DNA from: Patiria miniata
Taxonomy: Eukaryota > Echinodermata > Asteroidea > Valvatida > Asterinidae
Length of the DNA stretch: 64,000 nt
Direction: 5' to 3'
NCBI RefSeq assembly: GCF_015706575.1
Contig: NW_024037074.1
Span: 1,550,001-1,614,000, forward strand
In this document: in pieces, positions 32,890 to 43,288 of the stretch
How positions within the stretch are numbered: position 1 is the first letter of the stretch
How the letters are laid out: each line of letters opens with the position of its first letter
Notes under the pieces: model-generated
The model's input: only the letters and a program-made list of their open reading frames with translations
The model's database searches: none
Told to the model about the DNA's origin: nothing
Made by a program: the position numbers and the translations under genes

Positions 32890-35125
32890 GTGAGAAAACA
32901 AAACTTTTTGATTTTAAGAAAATGCCCCCAAAACTTCAACGTTTTCCATAGCCGGCATCATCGAATAAGTCAGTTTTTGACCCAAAAATCCGACTCAACA
33001 AAAATTGCTCAAAAGTTCACGCGAGGTGCCTAGAGGCCAGAATTGAATTCCCTGAAGAGTTCAACTCATTACATTCAGTATCCAGTGAGAAACCAAACTT
33101 TTTGGCTCTTTACAAAATGCCCCTAAAATTTCAACGTTTTCCATAGCTGGCATCATCGAAAAAGTCAGTTTTTGAACCAAAAATCCGACTCGACAAAAAT
33201 TGCTCCAAAGTTCACACGAGGTGCCTAGAGGCCAGAATTGAATTCCCTGAAGAGTTCAACTCATTACATTCACTATCAAGTGAGAAAAAAAACAATTTGA
33301 TTTAACCAAAATGCCCCCAAAACTTCAACGTTTTCCATAGCCAGCATCATCGAAAAAGTCAGTTTTTGACCCAAAAATCCGACTCTACAAAAATTGCTCA
33401 AAAGTTCACACGAGGTGCCTAGAGGCCAGAATTGAATTCCCTGAAGAGTTCAACTCATTACATTCAGTATCAGTGAGAAAAGAAAACAATTTGATTTAAC
33501 CAAAATGCCCCCAAAACTTCAACGTTTTCCATAGCCCGCATCATCGAAAAAGTCAGTTTTTGACCCAAAAATCCGACTCGACAAAAATTGTTCAAAATTT
33601 CACATGAGGTGCCTAGGGGCCAGAATTGAATTCCCTGAAGAGTTCAACTCATTACATTCAGTATCCATTGAGAAAAGTTGCTCAAAAGTTCCCACGAGGT
33701 GCCTAGAGGCCAGAATTGAATTCCCTGAAGAGTTCAACTCATTACATTCAGTATCGAGTGAGAAAACAAAACTTTTTGATTTTAACAAAATGCCCCCAAA
33801 ACTTCAACGTTTTCCATAGCCGGCATCATCGAAAAAGTCAGTTTTTGACCCAAAAATCCGACTCGACAAAAATTGCTCAAAAGTTCACACGAGGTGCCTA
33901 GAGGCCAGAATTGAATTCCCTGAAGAGTTCAACTCATTACATTCAGTATCCAGTGAGAAAAGAAAAACAATTTGATTTAACCAAAATGCCCCAAAACTTC
34001 AACGTTTTCCATAGCCGGCATCATCGAAAAAGTCAGTTTTTGACCCAAAAATCCGACTCGACAAAAATTGCTCAAAAGTTCACACGAGGTGCCTAGAGGC
34101 CAGAATTGAATTCCCTGAAGAGTTCATCTCATTACATTCAGGATCCAGTGAGAAAATAAAACTTTTTGATTTTAACAAAATGCCCCCAAAACTTCAACGT
34201 TTTCCATAGCCGGCATCATCAAAAAAGTCAGTTTTTGACCCAAAATCCGACTGGACAAAAATTGCTCAAAATTTCACATGAGGTGCCTAGGGGCCAGAAT
34301 TGAATTCCCTCAAGAGTTCAACTCATTACATTCAGGATCCAGTGAGAAAACCAAACTTTTGGCTTTTTACAAAATGCCCCTAAAATTTCAACGTTTTCCA
34401 TAGCCGGCATCATCAAAAATGTCAGTTTTGAACCAAAAATCTGACTCGACAAAAATTGCTCAAGAGTTCACACGAGGTGCCTAGAGGCCAGAATTGAATT
34501 CCCTGAAGAGTTCAACTCATTACATTCAGTATCCAGTGAAAAAAAGAAAACTTTTTGATTTTAACAAAATGCCCCCAAAGCTTCAACGTTTTCCATAGCC
34601 GGCATCATCGAAAAAGTCAGTTTTTGACCCAAAAATCGTACTCGACAAAAAATGCTCAAAAGTTTACACAAGGTGCCTAGAGGCCAGAATTGAATTCCCT
34701 GAAGAGTTCAACTCATTACATTCAGTATCAAGTGAGAAAACAAAACTTTTTGGCTTTTTACAAAATGCCCCTAAAATTTCAACGTTTTCCATAGCTAGCA
34801 TCATCGAAAAAAGTCAGTTTTTGACCCAAAAATCCTACTCGACAAAAATGCTCAAAAGTTTACACAAGGTGCCTAGAGGCCAGAATTGATTTCCCTGAAG
34901 AGTTCAACTTATTACATTCAATATCCAGTGAGAAAAGAAAACTTTTTGATTTTAACAAAATGCCCCCAAAACTTCAACGTTTTCCATAGCTAGCATCATC
35001 GAAAAAAGTCAGTTTTTGACCCAAAAATCCTACTCGACAAAAAATGCTCAAAAGTTTACACAAGGTGCCTAGAGGCCAGAATTGAATTCCCTGAAGAGTT
35101 CAACTCATTACATTCAGTATCAAGT
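32890..35125. repeat. higher-order satellite unit, copy 1 (2.24 kb)
   Basis: This block of about 11 full monomers plus one truncated monomer repeats almost base for base in the next 2.24 kb. Rare shared variants include gaataagtcag (~32963 and ~35198), catagccagcatc, the truncated join ccattgagaaaagttgctca (33666 and 35902), caaaaatgtcag, and catagctagcatc. Confidence 0.9.
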
Positions 35126-37370
35126 GAGAAAACAAAACTTTTTGATTTTAAGAAAATGCCCCCAAAACTTCAACGTTTTCCATAGCCGGCATCATCGAAT
35201 AAGTCAGTTTTTGACCCAAAAATCCGACTCAACAAAAATTGCTCAAAAGTTCACGCGAGGTGCCTAGAGGCCAGAATTGAATTCCCTGAAGAGTTCAACT
35301 CATTACATTCAGTATCCAGTGAGAAACCAAACTTTTTGGCTCTTTACAAAATGCCCCTAAAATTTCAACGTTTTCCATAGCTGGCATCATCGAAAAAGTC
35401 AGTTTTTGAACCAAAAATCCGACTCGACAAAAATTGCTCCAAAGTTCACACGAGGTGCCTAGAGGCCAGAATTGAATTCCCTGAAGAGTTCAACTCATTA
35501 CATTCACTATCAAGTGAGAAAAGAAAACAATTTGATTTAACCAAAATGCCCCCAAAACTTCAACGTTTTCCATAGCCAGCATCATCGAAAAAGTCAGTTT
35601 TTGACCCAAAAATCCGACTCTACAAAAATTGCTCAAAAGTTCACACGAGGTGCCTAGAGGCCAGAATTGAATTCCCTGAAGAGTTCAACTCATTACATTC
35701 AGTATCAGGTGAGAAAAGAAAACAATTTGATTTAACCAAAATGCCCCCAAAACTTCAACGTTTTCCATAGCCCGCATCATCGAAAAAGTCAGTTTTTGAC
35801 CCAAAAATCCGACTCGACAAAAATTGTTCAAAATTTCACATGAGGTGCCTAGGGGCCAGAATTGAATTCCCTGAAGAGTTCAACTCATTACATTCAGTAT
35901 CCATTGAGAAAAGTTGCTCAAAAGTTCCCACGAGGTGCCTAGAGGCCAGAATTGAATTCCCTGAAGAGTTCAACTCATTACATTCAGTATCGAGTGAGAA
36001 AACAAAACTTTTTGATTTTAACAAAATGCCCCCAAAACTTCAACGTTTTCCATAGCCGGCATCATCGAAAAAGTCAGTTTTTGACCCAAAAATCCGACTC
36101 GACAAAAATTGCTCAAAAGTTCACACGAGGTGCCTAGAGGCCAGAATTGAATTCCCTGAAGAGTTCAACTCATTACATTCAGTATCCAGTGAGAAAAGAA
36201 AAACAATTTGATTTAACCAAAATGCCCCCAAAACTTCAACGTTTTCCATAGCCGGCATCATCGAAAAAGTCAGTTTTTGACCCAAAAATCCGACTCGACA
36301 AAAATTGCTCAAAAGTTCACACGAGGTGCCTAGAGGCCAGAATTGAATTCCCTGAAGAGTTCATCTCATTACATTCAGGATCCAGTGAGAAAATAAAACT
36401 TTTTGATTTTAACAAAATGCCCCCAAAACTTCAACGTTTTCCATAGCCGGCATCATCAAAAAAGTCAGTTTTTGACCCAAAATCCGACTGGACAAAAATT
36501 GCTCAAAATTTCACATGAGGTGCCTAGGGGCCAGAATTGAATTCCCTCAAGAGTTCAACTCATTACATTCAGGATCCAGTGAGAAAACCAAACTTTTGGG
36601 CTTTTTACAAAATGCCCCTAAAATTTCAACGTTTTCCATAGCCGGCATCATCAAAAATGTCAGTTTTGAACCAAAAATCTGACTCGACAAAAATTGCTCA
36701 AGAGTTCACACGAGGTGCCTAGAGGCCAGAATTGAATTCCCTGAAGAGTTCAACTCATTACATTCAGTATCCAGTGAAAAAAAGAAAACTTTTTGATTTT
36801 AACAAAATGCCCCCAAAGCTTCAACGTTTTCCATAGCCGGCATCATCGAAAAAGTCAGTTTTTGACCCAAAAATCGTACTCGACAAAAAATGCTCAAAAG
36901 TTTACACAAGGTGCCTAGAGGCCAGAATTGAATTCCCTGAAGAGTTCAACTCATTACATTCAGTATCAAGTGAGAAAACAAAACTTTTTGGCTTTTTACA
37001 AAATGCCCCTAAAATTTCAACGTTTTCCATAGCTAGCATCATCGAAAAAGTCAGTTTTTGACCCAAAAATCCTACTCGACAAAAATGCTCAAAAGTTTAC
37101 ACAAGGTGCCTAGAGGCCAGAATTGATTTCCCTGAAGAGTTCAACTTATTACATTCAATATCCAGTGAGAAAAGAAAACTTTTTGATTTTAACAAAATGC
37201 CCCCAAAACTTCAACGTTTTCCATAGCTAGCATCATCGAAAAAAGTCAGTTTTTGACCCAAAAATCCTACTCGACAAAAAATGCTCAAAAGTTTACACAA
37301 GGTGCCTAGAGGCCAGAATTGAATTCCCTGAAGAGTTCAACTCATTACATTCAGTATCAAGTGAGAAAAC
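35126..37370. repeat. higher-order satellite unit, copy 2
   Basis: Tandem duplicate of 32890-35125 (offset about 2236) with only scattered single-base changes. The duplication joint lies in the 'aaaacaaaactttttg' tract of a monomer, where the variable window switches type. This is what unequal exchange within the array would leave. Confidence 0.9.
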
Positions 37371-38555
37371 AAAACTTTTTGGCTTTTTACAAAATGCCCC
37401 TAAAATTTCAACGTTTTCCATAGCCGGCATCATCGAAAAAGTCAGTTTTTGACCCAAAAATCCGACTCGACAAAAATTACTCAAAAGTTCACACGAAGTG
37501 CCTAAAAGCAAGAATTAAATTCCCTGAAGAGTTCAACTCATTACATTCAGTATCCAGTGAGTAAACCAAACTTTTTTATTTTTTACCAAATGCCCCCAAA
37601 ACTTCAACGTTTTCCATCATCGAAAAAGTCAGTTTTTGACCAAAAATTTCAACTCGACAAAAAAGGCTCAAAAGTTTACACGAGGTGCCTACAGGCCAGA
37701 ATTGTATTCCCTAAAGAGTTCAACTCATTACATTCAGTATCCAGTCAGAAAAGAAAACTTTTTGATTTTTCTACAAAATGCCCCCAAAACTTTGACGTTT
37801 TCCATAGCCGGCATCATCGAAAAAGTCAGTTATTGACCCAAAATCCAATTTGACAAAAATTTGCTCAAAAGTTCACATGAGGTGCATAGAGGCAAGAATT
37901 GAATTCCCTGAAGAGATTAACTCATTACTTTAGTATACAGTGAGAAAAGAATACTTTTTTATTTTTTACAAAATGCCCCCCAAATTACAACGTTTTCCAT
38001 AGCCGGCATCATCGAAAAGTCAGTTTTTCACCCGAAAATCCAAATTTTCCAAAATTTGCTCAAAAAGTCACACAAGCTGCCTAGAGGCCAGAATTGAATT
38101 CCCTGAAGAGTTCAACTCATTACATTCAGTATCCAGTCAGAAAAGAAAACTTTTTGATTTTTTACAAAATGCCCCAAAACTTCAACATTTTCCATAGCCG
38201 GCATCATCGAAAAGTCAGTTTTTCCACCCAAAAATCAAAGTTGACCAAAATTGCTCAAAAAATCACACGAGGTGCCTAGAGGCTAGAATTGAATTCCCTG
38301 AAGAGTTCAACTCATTACATTCAGTATCCAGTGAGAAAAGAAAACTTGTTGATTTTTTACAAAATGCCCCCAAAACTTCAATATTTTCCATAGCCGGCAT
38401 CATCGAAAAAGTCAGTTTTTCCACCCAAAAATCAAGTTGACCAAAATTGCTAAAAGTTCACATGAGGTGCCTAGAGGCCAGAATTGAATTCCCTGAAGAG
38501 TTCAACTCATAACAATCAGTATCCAGTGAGAAAAGAAAACTTTTAGATTTTTTCA

Positions 38556-39067
38556 TTATTGAATTGATAATGCTGGTCATTACAGCTGATCATTCACAAA
38601 CTTCTCTATCTATTTCCATAAATTTAATGCAAAAAATTACAGCAAAAGCAAATGATGTATATTCCGTTTAAAGTACATGTACTCAAGTACAGTTGCGAGA
38701 TTTTAGTCATAATTTTTTTTTTTATTTTGGAGAAAAAAAAATAATGGACTTATCTCATACATGGGATAATCAGCATCGAATATACTCGATATTTGATTTC
38801 CGATATATCGATTATTGAAGATTCTTATATCGACAGTGCTTACAAACTCATCAGCTGGGTGTAAACCTTGGAATGCTGTGAAATCAGATTGGTTTGAAAA
38901 AAAAAAAAAAATAACCAGATTTGTGAATCGCTGATTTCTCTCAGTCAGTGCACACTGTAGAATTGTCCAACATGTACTTTTGACACTTTGGAACTTCCCT
39001 AAAATCAAGCATGGAAACAATGCTGAGGATTGTTGCATTCCCTTAGTGTACGTGTACATTAGCTCAC
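38556..39067. other. unique sequence between satellite edge and FAM98 exon
   Basis: The satellite homology stops after 'gaaaacttttagatttttt'. The remainder is AT-rich, with poly-A/T tracts at about 38709 and 38900. I looked on the minus strand for the next FAM98 exon and did not find it. Confidence 0.5.
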
Positions 39068-39191
39068 CTAATAAGCGTAGTCGGTTCTGCTTGTTGCCAA
39101 AGCAGTTGATCTGTGAGGGCGCTATACGGCCAGTTCAGCTCGCTCAGTAGACCGCTCAGCTCCAGCTCAAAGGACTCGGCTTCCTCGACAG
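39068..39191 (-). pseudogene. FAM98: FAM98 homologue, third visible exon, frameshifted
   Basis: FAM98 proteins belong to the RTCB tRNA-ligase complex with DDX1 and RTRAF. After an acceptor (gatcctcaacag) the exon reads VEEAESFELELSGLL, SELNWPYSALT, in the place of the conserved SEAEEFQLEVSGLL..NCPY..LT block of the family. The homologous frame then shifts: NCFGNKQNRLRLL, matching the family's 'QKN.LLLL' segment, is in another frame. The exon ends at a strong donor (TTAG/gtgagc). The shift needs an indel in or near 'ctcacagatc'. Either this is an unprocessed pseudogene or the assembly carries indel errors. The remaining, larger part of the gene is absent. Confidence 0.75.
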
Positions 39192-39838
39192 CTGTTGAGG
39201 ATCAGGGGTTGAAAGGTTTGATATTTGGCAGTGAAATTTAAAAGATAAGTCCATCATTGGTAATTTGTGCATTTTGTTCGTTTGAAGCAACCAATGTGCT
39301 CAAAATCTAAAGAAGGCTGAATAACTACCTGAAACCTGTTGAAGTTTCAGCTCAGCTTCAGCTGTATATTTCGAGAAAAAACAACATTCTAGGATCTCGA
39401 TTTCAAATCAAAAGTTGCTGAATCATGTTTTGACTTGGGCCTGAATTCAGCGTCCGAGACAACTTCTCACTAGCCGATTGCAGCTACACGATGTCGCGCA
39501 CCGATCCGACGAATTATAGCAACCACGCGCGCGTGTGCATCGTGTCAACGCTTGCGTGCACTTCGCCAAATAAAACAACCAACTACTAACGGAAATTTCC
39601 AAGGTGCTTCTTAAGACGCACCGTTGGAAAGGCCTTCTTTGTTGATTTCTTCAAAATGACAGCTTGCCAGAACGAATAATTTCACAGGGAGTTTAGTCCC
39701 CTTACTATCTTTCAACCAAGTATGTTTTTCAACAATAATTACACCAGTTACTTTTTGGATAGCTGCAAATGATGGACTCAGGTGCCTCAGACAGTGTTCT
39801 TTGTTATGCAAATTTTAACAACAAAAGCATGTATAGGG
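39192..39838. other. presumed FAM98 intron
   Basis: No exon was recognised. A GC-richer patch at about 39470-39560 (cgcgcaccgatccgacg, ccacgcgcgcgtgtgcatcg) resembles repeat-derived sequence. Confidence 0.4.
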
Positions 39839-40046
39839 CCGGTCTCAATTCATATCTGTGACGAGTTCTGGACAAGTTGCGGGTAGAATCATTCACTTTG
39901 TCCGGAAGGAATATTTCGTTAGCAACTGCTTGACTCACCAATACTGAAAACTTCCTTGCGGGAAGATTGCAGGGAAGTCGTTCAGAATCCAGCCTTAATT
40001 ATACCCGATACATTGTCCGCAACTTGTTCCGGATATGAATTGAGAC
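39839..40046. mobile_element. MITE abutting a FAM98 exon
   Basis: The left end ggtctcaattcatatc (continuing through gttctggacaagttgcggg) is mirrored at the right end (gtccgcaacttgttccggat, atgaattgagac). The element is about 205 bp. Its right end coincides with the end of the FAM98 exon at 40047, so the only GT available as that exon's donor (gtctca) is provided by the element's own end. The target duplication is unclear. Confidence 0.7.
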
Positions 40047-40198
40047 GGGATGTGGCCGAGACGGTGGCCTCTATGCTGCTCAGTCTGTTGAGTTTTTCTA
40101 CTAGCCAACTGATGAGGGCGGTTAACTCGGTTGAGCTGGTGCCTCCATCGACGGCTTGCTGAAATGCTGCTTCATCTTCAATAAGGGGTCCATCATAC
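40047..40198 (-). CDS. FAM98: FAM98 homologue, second visible exon (intact)
   Basis: An acceptor (ccccacacacag) is followed by 152 bases open in one frame: YDGPLIEDEAAFQQAV, DGGTSSTELTALISWLVEKL and NRLSSIEATVSATS. This corresponds closely to the N-terminal region of FAM98A/B (YKGPLLEDGALSQAV..., then a WLV.EL helix), which adopts a calponin-homology-like fold. It begins in phase 2, fitting the candidate exon at 41400. It ends in phase 1, fitting the exon at 39191; the junction would read ATS-P-VEEAES. The donor sequence (CCC/gtctca) is weak and lies in the end of a MITE. Confidence 0.85.
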
Positions 40199-41399
40199 CT
40201 GTGTGTGGGGAAAAATAGTTGTTGGAGAAAACTGTCATCTTACAGAAAGGACACACAGGGTCTCATAATGATTCCTCAAGAAACTCAAGATATGAACCAC
40301 TGAGAGGGTGAAATTATTTGTTTGACAATAAAAAAAATATCTTATGCATCTTCTTCTTCTTCCTTTTTCTTCTCCCAGGAAAGCACATCCCTCTTAGGAG
40401 CTAGAGCTCCCGAAAATGCTGGATATGGTGCAAAGGGTTTGATGAGGGAACAAAATTTCACAAAAAGATAAAACACTGAAAAAGTGGTGACGAAGTGAGA
40501 GTAGCAACAAAAGGGGGATGAAATAACGCAGGGACAATGGACAATGGAAGGCCTCTAGTGATGGGGCGGACACAACTGAGACGGGAAGTCATTGCACAGG
40601 CATATGATGCTTGGGAAGAAAGTATTTTGGTATGATTGGATTCTGCAATGTTGTTGTCTGAATTGTTGAGAGTGACCTCTGGTGAAACCGGTAATTGGTG
40701 GGCTGCATGGGGTGGCTAGTCTAGCACGATGACAACCTTGTTGCGGGCACGACGTTCACACAGAATTTGCCACTGGAGGTCCTTGAGTATGGCTGTGACT
40801 TCAACTGTGGTCAGATTGGACAAACTTATGCTACTAATACTATCAATTGTTTGTGCAAATCAAAATTGTGCAAAGCGTACAACAGTGGAAGATGAAGTGG
40901 GGGGTGGGGGTGCATTATGATCTTGTGGACCTCGTGGGGAATGCCCCCTCAGCCCCATAGCTAAGTGGGATCAAATAGGCCTACTTGAACTCCTCCATAT
41001 TTATTTAGAAATATTATTAAGAGAAAATACAAAATTTTAATTTGTGAACATAACAATCTATCTGGGCTTTTTAAATATCAGGCATACAACTGAGAAGACA
41101 CAAAAAATAGGAAATTCAAATCTTTCCAAGACTTTTGTAGAGTGTTTTTCTATTTTCAATGGCACACTTGGGAAGTGAAAAAAAAAAGGAAATCAGCTGA
41201 TCCGAGGAAAAGTTGCATGCCTGAAATATGGAATCAATAATTAATGGCCTATTTCTGTATTTGATTTGAAGACCCACTGTGCCCAGGCATGCCAGGGCTG
41301 ATACCCCGTCCCGTCCCGCCCCTCCCTCCCCCCCCCCCAAAAAAAACAACACAACAACAACATCAACAACCTCCCCAAAGTTACACTTAACAAATTTAC
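40199..41399. other. presumed first intron of the FAM98 homologue
   Basis: No further exon was recognised. There is a pyrimidine-rich patch at about 40345-40380 and a C/A-rich patch at about 41320-41365. The small open frames lack splice signals. Confidence 0.4.
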
Positions 41400-41458
41400 C
41401 CTAATCTTCAAGACTATCTAACACATCTCCACACCGTAGTAGCAGCAACGCTGTCCAT
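41400..41458 (-). pseudogene. FAM98: FAM98 homologue, candidate first exon with frame defects
   Basis: An ATG (41456-41458) opens MDSVAATTVW. A different frame carries DVLDSLED, which matches the family's conserved start (D.L..LEDLG) just before the YDGPLIED of the next exon. One missing T turns the expected Leu codon into TAG. The donor (AGG/gtaaat) leaves phase 2, as the next exon requires. Position, motif and phase support the call; the frame breaks count against a working gene or point to assembly indels. Confidence 0.5.
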
Positions 41459-42599
41459 GTTTAACACAACCGAATCTCTTTGCCCGAATTATTCAACTTT
41501 ATAATGAAAATCTCGCTTGAATCTGATGATGCCACGTGCTACATGTTTATCATAAATAGCGCGCTGGCTAGGCTGCGGCCAAAACTTGACTGACACTTGT
41601 AATTGAAATAGCGCCCTCAAGAGACTGGATCGATTATGTAAACACCACGGCCGAAAGAAAGATTTGGCAACTTCACTCGTACTAGTCCAGCGGATATGTG
41701 GAAAAAATGTGTGCACTTTTGCATAAAAGCATGAAACTTGGCACAGTTGTTTATAATCATGCGAAAAAAATGTTTTAGATGTGGAACCATCGCAAATTTA
41801 CCCTTTTAGGGGCGTGACATTAATTTTAAAAAGGGGGCGGGACTTGTCGTGCCCGCAGTGAAAACGGTTGTTCCCACTTGTCACAAAAGCAGGAAACTTC
41901 ACAAAGACATAATTATAAAGATTTCAAGTGTTTTCCGGATTCGGAGCCATCACAAAAGTACCTTTTTGGGGGCGTGGCAGCCATTTAAAAAAAAGGGGGA
42001 ATTATTATGCCCACCTAGGGAAAAATTGTGCCCATATTTCATGAACGAATAAAACGTCCCCCAGACGTTCACGAGAAAAAAAATTACAGATGTTATGAGC
42101 GAAAACAGGGCGCAGCGCCTAACGTGGCTCACTTTGATTTTACGCCTCTAGTGCCTTACTAGACCAACATTTTTACCACAAATTTCAAAGTCAGTGAAAT
42201 TTCATCACGCTCTATGCCTAAGCATTCCCGTTCATAAATTTTGAGTTTACGTGTATAGCCGCTACAAAGTTCCAGAGATATTCTATTTTAGCGTGATGTT
42301 TTTAAATTTTATTTAGAAGTGCACAAGAAAACCTTTCAAAATGCGCCCCAAAAATAAGAAAATTTTCTGACAAACTTGTACTTCGTACATGTACATGCGA
42401 GTGGAGATTCTGATTTATCAGAATTTATCAACGTTAAAACTAGATCTGAAATGTTAACATGGAATTTCCCGAGATTTGTACAAGTGCGCCACGTTAGGGA
42501 ACACTCTGCCGAATTAGTGCCCAAATTTTGGACCTAATTTCACGACACAGTCGAGGAAAACGTAGTCTGAGTATCACCCGTTATCCACGAAGCCATCTC
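41459..42599. other. 5' flank of the FAM98 homologue with diverged repeats
   Basis: 41540-41700 is moderately CpG-rich and could be the core promoter. About 41730-42050 has two diverged copies of a ~120-150 base phrase ('aaagcatgaaactt', 'gggg(c)gtg(g/a)ca', 'tttaaaaa(a)gggg'). No gene was found on the plus strand. Confidence 0.4.
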
Positions 42600-42800
42600 C
42601 TGTCTAACGTCTGATATGTCAAAGCATGCAGATTTATGCAAGCCGCGCGCCAGCCAATCGGAGTCGACTTTACTAAATCGTGACGTCACTTCATCCCAAA
42701 ATCAGGACTAACGTTGTGATTGGTCAATTCGAATGCAGCGTTTTGTAATGCAACAACAGCCGGGAGCGCATTTGTATCGAGCGCCGCGCGCCGTGACATT
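42600..42800. promoter_or_regulatory. CCAAT/CRE-rich promoter-like segment
   Basis: A CCAAT box (42654-42658), a full CRE (tgacgtca, 42681-42688) and an inverted CCAAT (attgg, 42719-42723) lie within 70 bases, in a CpG-rich context (gcaagccgcgcgccagc, gcgccgcgcgccg). This arrangement is common in animal housekeeping promoters. It lies 1.2 kb upstream of the candidate first FAM98 exon; no direct link is shown. Confidence 0.35.
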
Positions 42801-43010
42801 TTTTTTTTTAAATCCATGTCTATGACGCGCAACAGGTGAATGACCGAATACCCGATAGATGTATAGAAAGCGCCTGCTGACTGGTCAAAATCTAGGAAGT
42901 CCAGAGGCGGGGTCTTGCCTAATTAATCAGCAAATCTGTTCGCGCATAATATATTCGCCGTGGTCTATTACATAGACTAAGGAAAACGTTGAAGTGCGCC
43001 ACATAAATTA

Positions 43011-43288
43011 TAGGCCATCAGCCTCGGTCCAAAATTTTGGTAACCGGTATCAAATGAGGGGAATAATCGCCATAGCGATTTTGGCAAGGTATACACCTCC
43101 AGAGTTGGAAAATATGTGATAACATTGCAGTGGTGGCAGCTTTTTGGGCGTTATCGCCCTTTTTTTCCAAAATGTCCATCAAATTGCTTGCTACCACTCT
43201 AGGGGCGGTATACCTTGCGCATGCGCACTATAATCATTATGATGCCCTGATTTGATACTACTGACCAAACCACCAAGCTGATGGCCTA
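43011..43288. mobile_element. 278 bp foldback MITE
   Basis: The outer arms taggccatcag / ctgatggccta are perfect. Inner arms gcaaggtatacacctccagag (43084) and ctctaggggcggtatacctt (43197) also pair, as does caaatgaggg against ccctgatttg. The whole element can fold on itself. TA-rich flanks leave the target duplication undecided. Confidence 0.65.

Larger units (their letters stand above)
19859..38555. repeat. satellite array, ~95 monomers of ~195 bp
   Basis: Head-to-tail monomers fill 18.7 kb without another insertion. Each carries conserved blocks: 'ccagaattgaattccctgaa' (with an EcoRI site), 'cattacattcagtatccagt', 'ttcaacgttttccatagccg', 'gcatcatcgaaaaagtcagt' and 'tttttgacccaaaaatccga'. 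A window of about 35 bases between 'gtgagaaaa' and 'aaaatgccc' is variable and defines subtypes (ctttttggctttttac, caatttgatttaacc, ctttttgattttaac). The array starts in the gap, so its full length is unknown. It ends at about 38555, after several increasingly diverged monomers. Confidence 0.97.

Noticed and set aside
19859..38555. Dozens of 60-130 codon open frames on both strands of the satellite, giving near-identical 'proteins' (NSLKSSTHYIQ..., SNFCRVGFLGQKL...)
   Set aside because: The monomer is ~195 bases, a multiple of three, so any frame is repeated. Most frames begin at TTG rather than ATG, every monomer carries a stop, and indels between monomers shift the frame freely. They are by-products of the repeat.
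19859..38555. CRISPR-like repeat-spacer pattern (conserved blocks with a variable window)
   Set aside because: The variable windows fall into a few recurring subtypes rather than unique spacers, the unit is ~195 bp, and the context is an animal genome.
38703..39059. 118-codon minus-strand frame next to the FAM98 exon, considered as the next exon
   Set aside because: No similarity to the conserved FAM98 segment expected there, and it runs through poly-A/T tracts.
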